This document shows positions 27,862-37,599 of a DNA stretch of 64,000 nt, piece by piece. A program made the translations under genes and the position numbers. Each line of letters opens with the position of its first letter. Positions within the stretch are counted from its first letter, which is position 1. The DNA is taken from NCBI RefSeq assembly GCF_900188025.1, contig NZ_FZNO01000022.1, positions 35,924 to 99,923 of the forward strand. The letters are read 5' to 3'. This stretch comes from Blastococcus mobilis. Lineage in GTDB: Bacteria; Actinomycetota; Actinomycetes; Mycobacteriales; Geodermatophilaceae. The notes below the pieces were generated by a model that was not told the DNA's origin, made no database searches, and saw only the letters and a list, made by a program, of their open reading frames with translations.

Positions 27862-28710
27862 ATGAGCGCGCAGCTGGAGATGCCGGGGATGCCGCGGCGG
27901 TTGTTCTCCGCGACGCCGAGCAAGCTCGCCTCGTTCGCCGACTGTCCCCGCCGCTACCGCTACGCCTACGTCGACCGGCCGACGCCGCCGAAGGGGCCGG
28001 CCTGGGCGCACAACACCGTCGGCGCGGCCGTGCACGCCGCCCTGCGTTCGTGGTGGGACCTGCCGGTGGAGAAGCGGACGACCGGCGCCGCGCGGCAGCT
28101 GCTGTACGGGGCCTGGTCGCAGAACGGGTTCCGGGACGCCGAACAGGCCAAGCGGTGGCGGGCGCGCGCAGCCGGCTGGCTGACCGACTACGTGGCGACG
28201 CTGGACCCGACCGATGAACCGGTGGGCAACGAGCGCACCGTCGGAGCCACTACCGAGCGACTGGCGCTGTCGGGCCGGGTGGACCGCATCGACCAGCGTG
28301 GCGACGAGCTGGTGGTCGTCGACTACAAGACCGGCCGGGCGGTCAGCACCGACGACGAGGCCCGCGGGTCACCGGCGCTGGCCGCCTACGTGCTGGGGGT
28401 GCGTCGGACGCTGCGTCGCCCGTGCAGCCGGGTGGAACTGCACCACCTGCCCAGCGGCACGGTGGCCTCCTTCGAGCACACCGAGCGCTCGTTGGCCAAC
28501 CACGTGCGGCGGGCGGAGGACATCGCGCTGGACATCACCGCGGCCACGGAGAGGATGGCGGCGGGCGAGGAGCCGGACGTCGCGTTCCCGGCCGTCCCCG
28601 GCAAGCAGTGCAGCTGGTGCGACTTCCGGCCCAGCTGCCCCACCGGCCAGGCCGCCGTCCCGGCGCGGGAGACGTGGAGCTTCCTGCCCGAGGACGACGC
28701 CGGACACTGA
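27862..28710 (+). CDS. RecB family PD-(D/E)XK exonuclease with 4Fe-4S cysteines
   Basis: 282-aa stand-alone nuclease domain. S-ATPSKLASFADCPRRYRY gives the first cluster Cys (about residue 33). Catalytic residues lie in L-SGRVDRID and ELVVVDYKTG (about 145-163). The last three cysteines are in CSWCDFRPSCP. This Cas4/AddB-type arrangement binds an iron-sulfur cluster. The role is probably in DNA repair, and the window also carries AdnAB and UvrD2. GGGGAGGG sits before the ATG. Confidence 0.9.
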   Translation: MSAQLEMPGMPRRLFSATPSKLASFADCPRRYRYAYVDRPTPPKGPAWAHNTVGAAVHAALRSWWDLPVEKRTTGAARQLLYGAWSQNGFRDAEQAKRWRARAAGWLTDYVATLDPTDEPVGNERTVGATTERLALSGRVDRIDQRGDELVVVDYKTGRAVSTDDEARGSPALAAYVLGVRRTLRRPCSRVELHHLPSGTVASFEHTERSLANHVRRAEDIALDITAATERMAAGEEPDVAFPAVPGKQCSWCDFRPSCPTGQAAVPARETWSFLPEDDAGH

Positions 28711-28756
28711 GGCGGCCACCCGGGGCATCCCGACGGTCGCCGAACGTCGGGGCGCG

Positions 28757-29638
28757 TCAGGCGGTCAGGTCCTCCACGGCCGCCGCTCGCTCGAAGCCGG
28801 CCCGCACCGTCGGCGACCATCGCGCCCGCTCCGGAAGCGCCAGGAATGCCGCTCGGAAGGCCTTGAGTCCCGCCGTGGCAGCGGCATCGGTCAGCGTCAG
28901 GCCGGGCAGCGAGTACATGCGGCGAGCCCAGGCCGGAAGCAGCGCCATCCCCAGGGAGGCGAGCGTGCCCCATGCCGGGCGGGCCGGCGTGAGCACCTGC
29001 AGCCAGCCGGGCATCGGAGGGAGGAACAGCCTGCGGACCCCTTCCACGGCTGCGGGCGTCGCGGCGAGCGACGGGCGGACGATCTCGAAGTAGGCGTCCA
29101 GTTCGGCGACCGACGTCGGCACCGTCGCCAGTGGCACGCCGATCAGCTGCGCCGAGGCGACCTGCTCGAGCACGTAGCGGTCGGCGTCGGTGTCCGACAG
29201 CGGCACACCGGCCCGGCGCGCGGTCGTCAGCAGCGACTCCACCTCGCAGGCGTGCACCCACAGGAGGAGGTCCGGATCGTCGACGCGATACGCCCGCCCT
29301 GTCGTCTCCTCGACCCCGGACAGCTGGCGGTGCAGTCCCCGCACGCGCGCGGCCATGCGCCGTGCCTCGGTCCGCGTGCCGAAGGTCACCGTCTCCACGT
29401 ACTGACCGGTGCGGGTCATGCGCATCCACCACTCGTCGCGGAAGCCGGCGGAGTTGCGCGCCACGCCGTCCATGGCCACGGGGTGGAGCGCCTGCAGCAT
29501 CAGCGCACGCATTCCGCCGAGGTGGTACGACGGATCGGCGTGGATGCGCCAGGTGACACTGTCCGGGCCGAAGAATCCGAGCCGGTCCTCCTCTGCCGTC
29601 CACTCGTCGGGCGACGGCAGCGGCGCGAGCCTGTTCAC
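28757..29638 (-). CDS. Oxygenase MpaB family protein (DUF2236)
   Basis: 293-aa protein of the MpaB/latex-clearing-protein-like group, heme-binding oxygenases in characterised cases. Family marks are VTWRIHADPSYHLGGMRALM, LQALHPVAMDGV (probable heme-ligand His), VETVTFGTRTEA and the W-VHACEVESLL stretch. Substrate unknown. GTG 29638 overlaps the stop of the upstream alpha/beta hydrolase by 4 bp, so translation is coupled and the two may act on the same pathway. The open frame continues far upstream as a shadow. Confidence 0.85.
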   Translation of the reverse strand: MNRLAPLPSPDEWTAEEDRLGFFGPDSVTWRIHADPSYHLGGMRALMLQALHPVAMDGVARNSAGFRDEWWMRMTRTGQYVETVTFGTRTEARRMAARVRGLHRQLSGVEETTGRAYRVDDPDLLLWVHACEVESLLTTARRAGVPLSDTDADRYVLEQVASAQLIGVPLATVPTSVAELDAYFEIVRPSLAATPAAVEGVRRLFLPPMPGWLQVLTPARPAWGTLASLGMALLPAWARRMYSLPGLTLTDAAATAGLKAFRAAFLALPERARWSPTVRAGFERAAAVEDLTA

Positions 29639-30552
29639 GAGCGGGCCGAGGCGTCCGCCCAGAAGTCGAGCAGCACCTCCAGGGTCCTCGTCGGGTTCTC
29701 CACCGCGGGGGAGTGGATCGAGTTGTTGATGACCTCGTGGCGGGCCCCCAGCCGCTCGGCCATGTCGGCCTGCACGTGCGGCAGCCACGCGTCGTCCGCC
29801 TCGCCGTGCGCCACCAGCAGCGGGAGCCCGGTGGCGGCCAGCTCGGCCACGCGGTCGGGCTCGTCGAGCATGGCGTCGGCCATGCCCCGGAGGCCGGCCG
29901 CGGAGTTGCGCAGGAACCGGCGGGAGTAGAACTCCCGGGTCGGCGCCGGGACCGCCTGCGCCTTCGGGTCGGTCATGGCGACCTGCTCGAGCGTCTGGTG
30001 CACCAGCGGCACGCCGCCGGCGTCCAGGAGCGGGCCGAGGTGGTCGAGGAGCTCCGCCCGCCGGCCCCCGAGCTTCGAGGGCCCGGAACCGAGCAGGGTG
30101 AACGAGGTGAAGAGCGTCGGCTCGGCGAGCACCGCGGCCCGCGTGACCAGTCCGCCGAAGCTGTGGCCGAGCAGGTGCAGCGGCTCGCCGGACTCCTCGC
30201 GCAGCACACGGGCGACGGCGACCACGTCGAGGCCGAGCTCGGTCACCGAGTAGGCCGCCGGGTCGTCGGGCCCGGGGGACTCGTACTGGCCGCGCTGATC
30301 GAGGGCGACCACCCGGTAGCCCGCCTCGGCCAGCGGGGCCAGCAGCGGCGCGAAATCCTCCTTGCTGCCGGTGTATCCGGCGACCAGGAGCGCGGTGCCG
30401 CGCACCGCCTCGCCGCCGGTGTCCAGGGCGGTCAGCGGGCCCGCGCGCCCCGGAAAGGTGCGGTGCGTCGCGCCGTGATCGGCGAGCTGCCGCAGGTCGT
30501 CGGGCGCGATGGCGAGGGACACGGAGAAGTCGGGACCGCCGGGCAGGACCAT
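29635..30552 (-). CDS. Alpha/beta hydrolase
   Basis: 305-aa alpha/beta-hydrolase. The nucleophile elbow is G-H-S-F-G-G, the oxyanion region is LLVAGYTGSKEDF, and the catalytic acid and base are probably in HGEADDAW and S-IHSPAVENP. A lipase/esterase-type reaction is likely; substrate unknown. ATG 30552 is used; ATG 30597 would add 15 residues that look like noise. First gene of a two-gene operon with the MpaB-type oxygenase. Confidence 0.85.
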   Translation of the reverse strand: MVLPGGPDFSVSLAIAPDDLRQLADHGATHRTFPGRAGPLTALDTGGEAVRGTALLVAGYTGSKEDFAPLLAPLAEAGYRVVALDQRGQYESPGPDDPAAYSVTELGLDVVAVARVLREESGEPLHLLGHSFGGLVTRAAVLAEPTLFTSFTLLGSGPSKLGGRRAELLDHLGPLLDAGGVPLVHQTLEQVAMTDPKAQAVPAPTREFYSRRFLRNSAAGLRGMADAMLDEPDRVAELAATGLPLLVAHGEADDAWLPHVQADMAERLGARHEVINNSIHSPAVENPTRTLEVLLDFWADASARS

Positions 30553-30604
30553 TCCCCGAGTCTGCCCTGCATTTGCTCTGCACCGCTGATCGGCCATCCT
30601 TCAG

Positions 30605-30664
30605 GGGTGGCCCCGTCCAGGGCACCGCCCCGAGCTTGCGAGGGGTGGGGAGGACGGGGTCCTT
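30605..30664 (-). terminator. Dispersed 3'-end hairpin element, copy 5 (after the PQQ-like gene)
   Basis: Read on the minus strand, CCCCGTCC and GGACGGGG (plus positions 30652-30659 and 30611-30618) form a perfect 8-bp stem around CTCGCAAGCTCGGGG. It lies 3' of the beta-propeller gene in the same orientation. Confidence 0.55.
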
Positions 30665-30696
30665 CACCGAGGCGTGGGGGGAAGGGTGGTCCTCTT

Positions 30697-31830
30697 TCAG
30701 CGGTAGCCGAGCACCCGGCCGTCCAGCCGCAGGACGGCGATCGGTCCGATCGCGGAGGCGGTCCCGCCGTCGGGCAGGCCGGCCACCGCGAACCGGTCGA
30801 GTTCCACGCCGGTGGTCGGATCGCGGGAGGAGAACCCGTCCTCGTCGGGCAGCACGAGCCCGGTGGGGGTGTGGGTGTCGTCGACGGCTCCGGACGTCAC
30901 CGGAAGCCCGGTCGCGGAGGCCTCCCACAGCGCGGCACCCGACACCGCGTCCAGCGCCGACACTCGTCCGCCGACCCGGACCAACGAGACCGAGCCGACG
31001 GTCGCCTGCTGGACGTCGTCCCCCGCGGCGATCGGCAGCCGGGCCAGCACACTGCCGTCCGGGCCGGCCAGTGTCTGCACCACGTCCCCGACGCGCACGG
31101 TCACCGCTGTGTCCGCGCCCAGCAGCTCGACGGCGGCGCCCTCGGCAACCGGCAGGGCGCGGCTCCAGTGGGCCGATCCGGAGAAGCCGTCCAGCAGTCG
31201 CACCTGCACCTCCGTGGTGCCCGCACAGCGCTGCAGGACGGCGACGCCGCTACTGCCCGCCTCGGCGGCCAGCAGCCGGCATCCCTCCGGGGGGGCGTGG
31301 CGCCAGCGGATGTTGCTGCCGGTCGGATCGAAGGTGACCAGACCCGTCGGATTGCTGGCCAGCACGATGGCAGCGGTCGAGTCGAGGACCGCGTCACCGG
31401 CGAGGTTGAGGCTGCGCGTCCATGTCCGGACCCCCGTACCCGCGTCCAGGGCGACCGCCTCGTCACAGCGGTCCTCGGTGGCGAACACCGCCACCGCCAC
31501 GCCGTCGGTGACCGTGAGGCCGCACATCCGAGCATTGGCCCGCGTGTAGTGCCACGCCTCCTCGCCGGTGAGCGGATCCAGCGCGCGGACGCCGTGCGCC
31601 GAGCCGACGAGCACCCGCCCGTCCTGCACGACCGTGTCGGGGTTCGGTGCGCCGTCGGCCGACCACGCCTGGGAGACGGCACCGGCCGGCTGCCCCGTGG
31701 GGACGTCGGCCGGTGCTGCGGTGGTGCTCTCCGTGGCGGCCGCGTCCGAGCCCCGCCACAGCAGGGTGGCGACGAGCAGCAGCGCGACCGTGGCCGCCGT
31801 CCAGCCCCACACCCGCAGCGGTAGACGCAT
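30697..31830 (-). CDS. Secreted or membrane-anchored PQQ-like beta-propeller protein
   Basis: 377-aa protein. A signal anchor (about 7-27) precedes a Thr/Pro-rich linker and a beta-propeller made of repeats of the type G-V-ALDPLTGEEAWHY, VALDAGTGVRTWTR, SALDAVSGAALWEA and SSRDPTTGVEL. Such PQQ-like folds often act as extracellular scaffolds without cofactor. Two cysteine pairs (M-CGL with R-CDE, and G-CRLL with R-CAG) could form disulfides outside the cell. No enzyme function can be assigned. Confidence 0.8.
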   Translation of the reverse strand: MRLPLRVWGWTAATVALLLVATLLWRGSDAAATESTTAAPADVPTGQPAGAVSQAWSADGAPNPDTVVQDGRVLVGSAHGVRALDPLTGEEAWHYTRANARMCGLTVTDGVAVAVFATEDRCDEAVALDAGTGVRTWTRSLNLAGDAVLDSTAAIVLASNPTGLVTFDPTGSNIRWRHAPPEGCRLLAAEAGSSGVAVLQRCAGTTEVQVRLLDGFSGSAHWSRALPVAEGAAVELLGADTAVTVRVGDVVQTLAGPDGSVLARLPIAAGDDVQQATVGSVSLVRVGGRVSALDAVSGAALWEASATGLPVTSGAVDDTHTPTGLVLPDEDGFSSRDPTTGVELDRFAVAGLPDGGTASAIGPIAVLRLDGRVLGYR

Positions 31831-31854
31831 CGTTGGCCACCTCCAGAGTGGAGA

Positions 31855-31919
31855 AGGGTGGCCCCCCTGCAGGGTCCCGTCGCGAGCGTGCGAGCGGCGG
31901 GGGCAGGGGGGTCCCTTTC
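31855..31919 (-). terminator. Dispersed 3'-end hairpin element, copy 6 (after the RNA helicase)
   Basis: Arms CCCCCCTGC and GCAGGGGGG (plus positions 31903-31911 and 31862-31870) are a perfect 9-bp stem. The loop contains GCTCGCACGCTCGC. Begins directly past the helicase stop. Confidence 0.6.
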
Positions 31920-33590
<1,671 letters not shown>

Positions 33591-33923
33591 GGCGGTGTTC
33601 TCGGTGGAGGTCAGTGCTCTCGCCTCTGGTCTGATGGGGGACCGGCTCCGGCGGCGGAGTTCCGCTGCGTCGGACCTGTCCCGGTCGGTTGTCGCGGGAT
33701 CAGTTCCAGCGCCGACGCGGCCAGCAGACCGGGCGACAGAACCCGGGAGACAGCCCTTCGGGGCGTCGTCCAGCGGTTGTCAGCGCACAGATACACGGCG
33801 CACCCGGAGGTACGCCGACTGCCATGGTAGCGCGGGCACCGGTTAGCCTCTGCGCGCCGCGCTGCCACGGTCAGCTGCACCTCCGGCCGCGACCGGTGTC
33901 CGGCACCCCGAGGACCTCAGGAG
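33591..33923. other. Long divergent intergenic region between rhlE and the ferritin-like gene
   Basis: No gene is supported here. On the plus side TAGCCT (33842-33847) is a candidate -10 for the ferritin-like gene. On the minus side TACCAT and TATCTG hexamers lie about 190-230 nt before the rhlE start, predicting a long 5' leader with small G/C hairpins such as CCGGG-N8-CCCGG. Confidence 0.45.
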
Positions 33924-34583
33924 ATGTGTGTGACGACCCCGGTCGACAGCAGTGCCGTCGTGGACCTGCTGGGCGCGCTGGCCTACGCCGAGCTGACAGC
34001 GTTCGACCGGCTCGCGGAGGACGCCCGCATGGCGCCGACGCTCTCCGGTCGGGCCGCGCTGGCGAGGATGGCGGCAGCCGAGATCGGCCACCACGGCCGG
34101 CTCACCGAGCGGCTCGGTGAGCTGGGGGTCGACCCGGGCGAGGCCATGGCGCCGTTCGTCCGGGCGCTCGACGCCTTCCACGAGAGCACCCGTCCCAGCA
34201 CCTGGCTCGAGGGTCTGGTCAAGGCCTACGTCGGTGACGGGCTGGCCACCGACTTCTACCGCGAGATCGCCGCGCTCCTGCCCGACCCCGACCGGGCGCT
34301 GGTGCTGGAGGTGCTCGCCGACACCGGCTATGCCGACTTCGCCGTCCGAGAGGTGCGGGCGGCGATCAAGGCCGACCGCAAGCTCCCCGGCCGGCTGTCC
34401 CTGTGGGGACGGCGGCTCGTGGGGGAGGCGATGAGCCAGTCGCAGGCCGTGATCGCCGAGCACGACCGGCTGGCCGAGTTGATCATCGGCGGCACCGGTG
34501 ACCTCTCCGGCGTCGCCCGGCTGATCGAGCGGATCACCGCCGCACACACCGAGCGCATGAAGGTCCTGGGCCTCAACCCCTGA
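33924..34583 (+). CDS. Ferritin-like fold protein (tRNA hydroxylase MiaE-like)
   Basis: 219-aa helical protein annotated in actinobacteria as ferritin-like. Potential di-iron ligands occur as AYAELTAFDRL (Glu), A-AEIGHHGRL (E-x2-H), the D-FYREIAALL region, and A-EHDRL with T-AAHTERM. The spacing recalls tRNA-(ms2io6A)-hydroxylase-like proteins. Substrate unproven. ATG 33924 has AGGAG just upstream. Synteny with Rv3210c next to rhlE is kept. The next gene starts 10 bp downstream. Confidence 0.75.
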   Translation: MCVTTPVDSSAVVDLLGALAYAELTAFDRLAEDARMAPTLSGRAALARMAAAEIGHHGRLTERLGELGVDPGEAMAPFVRALDAFHESTRPSTWLEGLVKAYVGDGLATDFYREIAALLPDPDRALVLEVLADTGYADFAVREVRAAIKADRKLPGRLSLWGRRLVGEAMSQSQAVIAEHDRLAELIIGGTGDLSGVARLIERITAAHTERMKVLGLNP

Positions 34584-34593
34584 GGGAGTTCTC

Positions 34594-35259
34594 GTGCCGC
34601 ATCTGCTCGTCGTCGGCGCCGGACCCGGTATCTCCACCGCCACGGCCAGGAGGCTGGGCGCCGAGGGCCACGCCGTCGGCCTGGTCGCGCGGCGCGAGGG
34701 GCCGCTCGCGGAGCTCGGTGCCGCCCTGCGGAGGGACGGCGTCCGCGCTGAGTGGGTGACCGCCGAGGCCGGGGATCCCGCGTCCCTCACCGCCGCCGTC
34801 GACGCCCTCTCGGCAGCGCTCGGGCCCGTCGACGTCCTGCTCTACAACGTGTCGGTCGGCCGCCAGGTCGCCGTGCCCGAGCTGACGCCGGAGGACCTTC
34901 TCGCTGATCTCGCCGCCGGTGCGGTGGGCCTGCAGACCGCCGTGCGCGCTGTCCTGCCGGGCATGCGTGAACGCGGCTCGGGCACCGTGCTGGTCACCGG
35001 CGGCGGGTCAGCGGACCGCCCGGTCACCTCGATGGCGACTCTCGGGGTCCAGAAGGCCGCGCTACGGGCGCTCGTAGAGGTGCAGGCCCGCGCGCTGGCG
35101 GCCGAGGGGATCCACGTCGCGACGGCGACGGTCCGCGGCTTCGTGGGTGAGGACCGGCAGATCCACCCGGACCGGGTCGCCGCGCTCTACGCCGACCTGG
35201 TGGCCGAGACCGCCGGCCGGCCGGAGCAGTGGCGGACCGTCGTCGACCTCACGCCCTAG
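34594..35259 (+). CDS. SDR-family protein lacking the canonical catalytic Tyr
   Basis: 221-aa short-chain dehydrogenase/reductase fold. The nucleotide-binding loop V-GAGPGISTATARRL and L-YNVSVGR (NNAG-like) are present. Where YxxxK is expected the sequence reads L-G-V-Q-K: Lys is kept but Tyr is Leu. Either it is a binding or regulatory protein or another residue serves as the acid. GTG start 10 bp after the ferritin-like gene, so probably one operon. Confidence 0.8.
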   Translation: MPHLLVVGAGPGISTATARRLGAEGHAVGLVARREGPLAELGAALRRDGVRAEWVTAEAGDPASLTAAVDALSAALGPVDVLLYNVSVGRQVAVPELTPEDLLADLAAGAVGLQTAVRAVLPGMRERGSGTVLVTGGGSADRPVTSMATLGVQKAALRALVEVQARALAAEGIHVATATVRGFVGEDRQIHPDRVAALYADLVAETAGRPEQWRTVVDLTP

Positions 35260-35300
35260 CACGACGCTGAGGGCGAACGGTGCGTCGGAGCGGAGAACGA

Positions 35301-35343
35301 CCGACGGGGCGCCCCCCACGGTGAGCGGAGGGCGCCCCGTCGG
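35301..35343. terminator. Bidirectional intrinsic hairpin between convergent SDR and DUF3107 genes
   Basis: A perfect 14-bp stem, 35301-35314 with 35330-35343, encloses a 15-nt loop. It is the most stable simple hairpin I saw in the window and sits between two convergent genes, so it can serve both. Confidence 0.75.
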
Positions 35344-35389
35344 GGACGTGCGGACGATCAGGCGGTGCAACCAGCGCGACTCCGCGCCG

Positions 35390-35626
35390 TCACGCCCCGA
35401 CGATGAAGCCGACGCGGCGCTGATCGGCCTGCGCGATCTCGACGTAGGCGATCCGGTCGACGGGGACGACGACGCGACGACCCCGCTCGTCGACCAGGGT
35501 CAACAGGCCGTTCTTGGTCGATCCGGACATGGCCGCGGCCACGTCCTTCTCGATCTCATCGGGGGTCTTGGGGCTGTCGATGACCAGCTCCCGGGGGGAG
35601 TGCTGGACGCCGATCTTGACTTCCAC
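35390..35626 (-). CDS. DUF3107 family protein (Rv3208A/TB9.4-like)
   Basis: 78-aa small protein, opening MEVKIGVQHSPRELVID and containing GLLTLVDERGRRVVVPVDRI. It matches the actinobacterial DUF3107 group, function unknown. GTG 35626 is preceded by GAGGAGG about 10 nt away. TAGCGT on the minus strand (plus 35663-35668) gives a short leader. It sits next to the TetR gene, as in mycobacteria. Confidence 0.88.
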   Translation of the reverse strand: MEVKIGVQHSPRELVIDSPKTPDEIEKDVAAAMSGSTKNGLLTLVDERGRRVVVPVDRIAYVEIAQADQRRVGFIVGA

Positions 35627-35662
35627 GTGGGCGATGCCTCCTCGGTTCGCGCGACTGCCCCC

Positions 35663-35668
35663 ACGCTA
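35663..35668 (-). promoter_or_regulatory. Candidate -10 element for the DUF3107 gene
   Basis: Minus-strand TAGCGT about 37 nt before the GTG, followed by a leader containing GAGGAGG. Confidence 0.35.
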
Positions 35669-35710
35669 GCCCAGCGGCCGTGCCGAGGACCCGCCGTGCG
35701 GGTGCGCCGT

Positions 35711-35772
35711 CAGCGAACGGGGCTCCTGCAGGTCCCGCTGTGAGCCTGTGAGCGGCGGGGGCAGGGGCTCTT
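35711..35772 (-). terminator. Dispersed 3'-end hairpin element, copy 7 (after the TetR gene)
   Basis: Minus-strand reading gives GAGCCCCTGC, the family core in the form GCTCACAGGCTCAC, then GCAGGAGCCCC. The stem is imperfect, so this is a diverged copy. Orientation matches the TetR gene. Confidence 0.5.
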
Positions 35773-35774
35773 GT

Positions 35775-36422
35775 TCAGTGAGCGATCGGCTCGCCGTCGA
35801 CCCGCGGGAAGCCGGAGATGCCCCGCCAGGCCAGGGCCGCGACCAGGCCGACCGCCTCGTCGCGGGAGACGGTGCCCTTGCGCGGGAGCCACCATCGGGC
35901 GCTCGTCTCGGACAAGCCGGTCAGTCCGGAGGCCAGGAGCAGCGCGCGCTCGGGGTCAGCGCCGGTGTCGGCCGCGATCACCCCGGCGATGGCCTCGACG
36001 CACACGCTGGTGCCGCGGTCGACGATCGCGCGGACGTCGGTGTCGTTGCGCAGGTCGGATTCGAAGACCAGGCGGAACGCCTCACCCTCGGCGTCGATGA
36101 AGTCGAAGTAGGCGCCGACGGCCGCGTTCACGCGGGCCCGGTTGTCATCGGTGCCGCCCATCGCCTCGGCGACGCGGTCGGCCAGCTCGGAGACGTGTTC
36201 CTCCAGCAGCGCCAGGTAGAGCTCCCGCTTGCCGGGGAAGTGCTGGTAGAGCACCGGCTTGCTCACCCCGGCCCGGTCGGCGATGTCGTCCATGGCGGCC
36301 GCGTGGAAACCCTGGGCGACGAACACGTCGCGGGCGGCGCGCAGGAGCTGCAGCCGGCGGGCTCCCCGGGGGAGGCGGGACGTGCGCCGGTTGTTCACGG
36401 GGGCGGAACGAGGCGGCTGCAT
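35775..36422 (-). CDS. TetR/AcrR family transcriptional regulator
   Basis: 215-aa regulator. The N-terminal HTH (about 20-66) contains R-LQLLRAARDVFVAQGFHAAA, MDDIADRAGVSKPVLYQHFPGKRELY in TetR spacing. The C-terminal ligand domain is helical. It resembles the Rv3208 type conserved beside DUF3107. ATG 36422 (MQPPRSAPVNNRRTSRLPRG) is the conserved start; the open frame upstream is antisense to the next gene. Ligand unknown. Confidence 0.92.
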   Translation of the reverse strand: MQPPRSAPVNNRRTSRLPRGARRLQLLRAARDVFVAQGFHAAAMDDIADRAGVSKPVLYQHFPGKRELYLALLEEHVSELADRVAEAMGGTDDNRARVNAAVGAYFDFIDAEGEAFRLVFESDLRNDTDVRAIVDRGTSVCVEAIAGVIAADTGADPERALLLASGLTGLSETSARWWLPRKGTVSRDEAVGLVAALAWRGISGFPRVDGEPIAH

Positions 36423-36491
36423 GACAGGGTGGATGTTACCGGCGGGTTGCCCCACCGCATGCCGGGCCGGCCTGCGATTACCGTCCAGTGG

Positions 36492-37565
36492 ATGTCCGAA
36501 GACCCTCCGTCCCGCGTCGCGGCCGCCGATGTCCCGGCGGCCCGGCCGTCGGCCACCTCGTTGCCCCCGCTGACGTCGCTGCTGCCGCCGTGGCCCGGGG
36601 AGCAGCTGCCGGTGCGCGGCGGGCAGGTGTTCGTCCGGGCCACCCCCTGGACCGGGCCGGTCGACGGGCCGGCGGACGACGCACCTCGCGAGCGGGCGCT
36701 CTACGTCCACGGGCTCGGTGGTGCGTCGACGAACTGGACGGACCTGGCCGCGCTGCTCGCGGTCCGGTTCGACGGCTGGGCGCTCGACCTGCCCGGCTTC
36801 GGACGGTCGCAGCCGCCGCCTCGGCGGCGTTACTCCATCAGCGGGCACGTGCGGGCGGTGATCGACGTCCTCGAGCACATCGCACGGCAGCCGGGGGAGG
36901 CGGCGGGCCGGCCGGTGCACCTGCTCGGCAACTCCCTGGGCGGCCTGGTCAGTCTCCTGGTGGCCTCCCGGCGCCCCGACCTCGTGGCCACGCTGACGCT
37001 GATCTCCCCGGCCATGCCCGTCTACCGCGTGCCGCCGGCGTTCAGCCGCGCGCTGCTGCTCCTCCTCGTGCCCGGCGTCCCGTCACTGGCTGCCCGCCGC
37101 ATCGGGGCCGTCACCCCGGAGCAGAGCGTGCGGGGGATGATCCGGATGTGCTTCGGCGAGCCGGCGAAGGTGCCGCGGGAGCGGATCGATCAGGCCGTCC
37201 AGGAGATGCGCGACCGGGCCGCGCAGCCCTGGGCCGACCACGCGCTGACCCGCAGCATGCGTGGGCTGATGACGTCGTACCTGCGGGTGGATGCGGCGAA
37301 CGCCTGGCGCGCCGCACGCGCCCTGCAGTCACCCACGCTGGTGCTGTGGGGCGCCCGCGACAAGCTGGTCGATCCGGCGCTCGCCCCACGGCTGGCCTCC
37401 GTCGTCCCGGACGCGCGGCTCCAGGTGCTCGAGCGGGTCGGGCACGTGGCCATGCTGGAGGCGCCGGAGGCGACCGCCCGGGCGGTACTGGGGATGGTGG
37501 AGACGGTGACGGCGTGCCGGGATCCCCACGCTGCCGTCGACACGCCACGGGGCGTGAGACGCTGA
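36492..37565 (+). CDS. Alpha/beta fold hydrolase
   Basis: 357-aa hydrolase. After a Pro-rich N-terminus the core has YVHGLGGASTNW (oxyanion), the nucleophile elbow L-GNSLGGLVS, the acid in W-GARDKLVDP and the base in V-GHVAMLE. The cap region is Arg-rich. Probably an esterase or lipase-like enzyme; substrate unknown. ATG 36492 is the first start after the TetR promoter region. Divergent from TetR, so a regulator-target pair is possible. Confidence 0.87.
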   Translation: MSEDPPSRVAAADVPAARPSATSLPPLTSLLPPWPGEQLPVRGGQVFVRATPWTGPVDGPADDAPRERALYVHGLGGASTNWTDLAALLAVRFDGWALDLPGFGRSQPPPRRRYSISGHVRAVIDVLEHIARQPGEAAGRPVHLLGNSLGGLVSLLVASRRPDLVATLTLISPAMPVYRVPPAFSRALLLLLVPGVPSLAARRIGAVTPEQSVRGMIRMCFGEPAKVPRERIDQAVQEMRDRAAQPWADHALTRSMRGLMTSYLRVDAANAWRAARALQSPTLVLWGARDKLVDPALAPRLASVVPDARLQVLERVGHVAMLEAPEATARAVLGMVETVTACRDPHAAVDTPRGVRR

Positions 37566-37599
37566 CCAGCTGACGCCGGAGCACGAACGAGGAGCACGA

